Positions 6,101 through 8,085 of a stretch of DNA of 8,085 nt are shown in pieces (the stretch's first letter is position 1; the number at the start of each line of letters is the position of its first letter). The notes under the pieces were generated by a model that was not told the DNA's origin, searched no databases, and saw nothing but the letters and a program-made list of their open reading frames with translations. Both the position numbers and the translations under genes were made by a program. The stretch is from contig JAEDLE010000064.1 in NCBI GenBank assembly GCA_016295455.1, positions 1 through 8,085 of the forward strand, read 5' to 3'. Source of the DNA: Bacteroidales bacterium (GTDB lineage: Bacteria; Bacteroidota; Bacteroidia; Bacteroidales; UBA932).

Positions 6101-8047
6101 ATGAAAAGAATCTTCAGCTCAGTCCTCGCCCTTGGCGTGGCTTTCTCGCTGCTGGCTTCGAATGAGGCCGTGGTGACAGGTCCGGACGGCAGACTTGCCG
6201 TGACCGTGGGTCTCGAATCGGGAAAACCTTATTATTCAGTGAGCTATGACGGCCAGGCCGTGCTCGTGAACTCTCCTCTGGGTTTCAGTTCCTCTCACGG
6301 GGACTATACCGGCGGGATGACTTTCGTGTCCCAGAACCAGGACAAGGTACGCAGGAGCTATGTCCAGGACAGGATCAAGAAGTCCTTTGTGGAGTATGAG
6401 GCCAACAGGATGATTTACAGTGTGGACAATGCTGACGGTCACCGTCTGGACATAGAGTTCAGGGTGAGTGACAATGACGTGGCATTCAGGTATGTGATGA
6501 AGGCCTGGAGGAGTACCTATTCCGCAGTCATCCTTTCTGAGGCGACGGGCTTCGCCTTCCCTGACGGTACCACCACCTTCCTCACTCCACAGTCTCTTCC
6601 GATGATAGGATTCGCAAGGACCAAGCCGAGCTACGAGGAGGTCTATTGCTATGACGGACAGATGGATGTGAAGTCCCAGTACGGCTGCGGCTACACATTC
6701 CCTGCCCTTTTCCACGTTGCCGGGGACAAGTGGGCGCTAGTCAGCGAGACAGGAGTCACTAGCCAGTATGTGGCGTCGCATCTGAGCGACTGCACTGACG
6801 GAAACCTCTACACCATAGAGTTCCCTGACCAGAGGGAGATCAACGGCTGGGGCAGCCGTGGAGCAGTTGTCGGACTCCCTGCGGAACTTCCTTGGAGGAC
6901 CGTTACCGTGGGTGACAACCTGGCTCCCATAGTCGAGACCACCGTGGCCTTTGACGTGGTGGATCCACTCTACGAAAGAGGTTTCGAACTGCGTCCGGGC
7001 AGGTCGACCTGGAGCTGGATAATGTGGGGAGACGGTGCGACCATATACGAGGATCAGGTTCGCTATATCGATTTCGCCAGTGCCATGGGCTACGAGTACT
7101 GTCTGATTGACGCCCTTTGGGATGTCCAGATCGGCAGGGACAGGATTGAGGAGCTCGTGGAGTATGCACGCAGCAAGAATGTCGGCATATTCCTCTGGTA
7201 CAATTCGAACGGTTCGTGGAATGACGCGCCTCAGGGTCCCAGGAACTGTTTCTCGACTTCGATTGCGAGGAAGAAGGAGATGAAGTGGCTCCAGGAGATT
7301 GGTGTGAAGGGCCTGAAGGTGGATTTCTTTGGAAGTGACAAGCAGTCCATGATTCAGCTTTATGAGGATATCCTGAGCGATGCCAACGAGTATGGCATGA
7401 TGGTGATTTTCCACGGTTGTACCATCCCTCGCGGCTGGGAGAGGCTTTATCCGAATTATGTGGGCAGCGAGGCAGTGCTTGCTTCTGAGAACCTTATGTT
7501 CGGGCAGAGGGCTAATGATGATGAGGCGAAGAGCGCCTGCACGCATCCTTTCATCCGTAATGCTTCGGGTGCGATGGAGTTCGGCGGTTCTGCCCTCAAC
7601 AAGAGGTGGAGCCGTGACAATCAGCATGGCAATTATCGCAGGACGACTGATGCTTTCGAGCTTGCGACGGCCGTGATTTTCCAGAATCCGGTACAGAATT
7701 TCGCTCTTGCTCCGAACAATCTGTATGATGTTCCTGCTTTCGAGATCAGCTTCATGAAGAATGTGCCTACCACCTGGGATGACGTGAAGTTCATTGACGG
7801 TTATCCCGGCAAGTTCTGCATTATGGCAAGGAGACATGGCTCGCGCTGGTATCTGTGCGGCATCAATGCGGAGAAGACTCCTATGAAGGTTGAAATCGAC
7901 CTTGCCGCTGTAGGCCTTCCTCTGGGCGAGTGCCACCTTATTTCGGACGGCAAGGACAGGAATGCTCTCGAACAGACTTTTGTACCGAAGAACGGTATCC
8001 TCAAGCTTGAGATGCAGCCGGACGGCGGTTTCGTAGCGGAGCTTTAG
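6101..8047 (+). CDS. Glycoside hydrolase family 97, retaining-type alpha-glycosidase, secreted
   Basis: Probably a periplasmic exo-acting glycosidase of family GH97, cutting alpha-galactosides or related sugars such as beta-L-arabinopyranosides. The ATG at 6101 is preferred over the in-frame ATG at 6086 because it begins a clean signal peptide (MKRIFSSVLALGVAFSLLA) without the acidic MTSDI lead and avoids overlap with the protease; it gives 648 residues. With no Cys after the hydrophobic core, it is not a lipoprotein. Domains: GH97 N-terminal beta-sandwich (about 22-290, starting GPDGRLAVTV), (beta/alpha)8 barrel (about 300-555, with STWSWIMWGDG at 302-312 and FHGCTIPRGWERLYPN at 437-452), and a C-terminal beta domain (PTTWDD near its start). 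Asp408 in GLKVDFF is the probable nucleophile and Glu463 in LASEN the probable acid/base, implying retention rather than the inverting SusB mechanism. No SusC/SusD genes lie nearby. Substrate is uncertain. Confidence 0.93.
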   Translation: MKRIFSSVLALGVAFSLLASNEAVVTGPDGRLAVTVGLESGKPYYSVSYDGQAVLVNSPLGFSSSHGDYTGGMTFVSQNQDKVRRSYVQDRIKKSFVEYEANRMIYSVDNADGHRLDIEFRVSDNDVAFRYVMKAWRSTYSAVILSEATGFAFPDGTTTFLTPQSLPMIGFARTKPSYEEVYCYDGQMDVKSQYGCGYTFPALFHVAGDKWALVSETGVTSQYVASHLSDCTDGNLYTIEFPDQREINGWGSRGAVVGLPAELPWRTVTVGDNLAPIVETTVAFDVVDPLYERGFELRPGRSTWSWIMWGDGATIYEDQVRYIDFASAMGYEYCLIDALWDVQIGRDRIEELVEYARSKNVGIFLWYNSNGSWNDAPQGPRNCFSTSIARKKEMKWLQEIGVKGLKVDFFGSDKQSMIQLYEDILSDANEYGMMVIFHGCTIPRGWERLYPNYVGSEAVLASENLMFGQRANDDEAKSACTHPFIRNASGAMEFGGSALNKRWSRDNQHGNYRRTTDAFELATAVIFQNPVQNFALAPNNLYDVPAFEISFMKNVPTTWDDVKFIDGYPGKFCIMARRHGSRWYLCGINAEKTPMKVEIDLAAVGLPLGECHLISDGKDRNALEQTFVPKNGILKLEMQPDGGFVAEL

Positions 8048-8085
8048 GATTATTCGACAGCAGGATTCAACAATAGGATTCAGCA
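8046..8085 (+). repeat. Short direct repeat after the GH97 stop codon
   Basis: AGGATTCAACA (8062-8072) and AGGATTCAGCA (8075-8085) match at 10 of 11 bases with a 13-base period. A third, partial AGGATT copy begins at 8046 inside the TAG stop. The window ends within the repeat, so its full extent is unknown. It could be the start of a short tandem array or chance similarity. No terminator hairpin is visible in the 38 bases after the gene. Confidence 0.35.

Noticed and set aside
6736..6763. 6-bp inverted repeat GCTAGT/ACTAGC with a 16-base loop
   Set aside because: It is within the GH97 coding sequence, the stem is short and there is no T-run, so it is likely chance.
6737..7936. 399-residue open frame on the minus strand opposite the GH97 gene
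   Set aside because: It lies wholly inside a strongly supported gene, shows no recognisable domain, and is expected by chance in GC-rich coding DNA where antisense stops are rare.

Overview
The window reads as a gene-dense stretch of a Bacteroidota chromosome, most likely order Bacteroidales. The reasons are the protein families (a GH97 glycoside hydrolase with a retaining-type active site, a membrane-anchored S41 protease, a membrane protein with a repeat-containing C-terminus of a kind I associate with Bacteroidales), mostly weak or absent Shine-Dalgarno sequences, and a candidate TAnnTTTG promoter element. The coding DNA looks GC-rich for the order and uses AGG arginine codons heavily. That would fit lineages such as Rikenellaceae or uncultured gut groups better than Bacteroides itself, but this last point is an impression and was not computed.

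Layout: positions 1-148 are non-coding and carry an extended imperfect hairpin (13-67), probably the terminator of a gene lying to the left, followed by a possible promoter -7 element. Five genes then run on the + strand with almost no gaps: a 744-residue membrane-anchored protein of unknown function (149-2383), a long-chain acyl-CoA ligase-like AMP-binding enzyme (2420-4078), a dCMP deaminase (4080-4484), an S41 carboxyl-terminal processing protease (4489-6096) and a secreted GH97 alpha-glycosidase (6101-8047). The gaps between genes are 36, 1, 4 and 4 bases. The last 38 bases are non-coding and contain a short direct repeat.

The spacing suggests one transcription unit starting upstream of 149. 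Its products act in different places: two are cytosolic metabolic enzymes (fatty acid activation, pyrimidine deoxynucleotide supply), two are anchored in the inner membrane with large periplasmic parts (the unknown protein and the protease), and one is predicted to be exported to the periplasm (GH97). No single pathway links them, so this is best read as a housekeeping cluster with a glycosidase at its end. No SusC/SusD pair, mobile element, CRISPR array, rRNA or tRNA was seen. The window shows no clear novel defence or mobile system. The least ordinary points are the repeat architecture of the first protein, a probable loss of the A10 lysine in the ligase, and the nested hairpin at the left edge.
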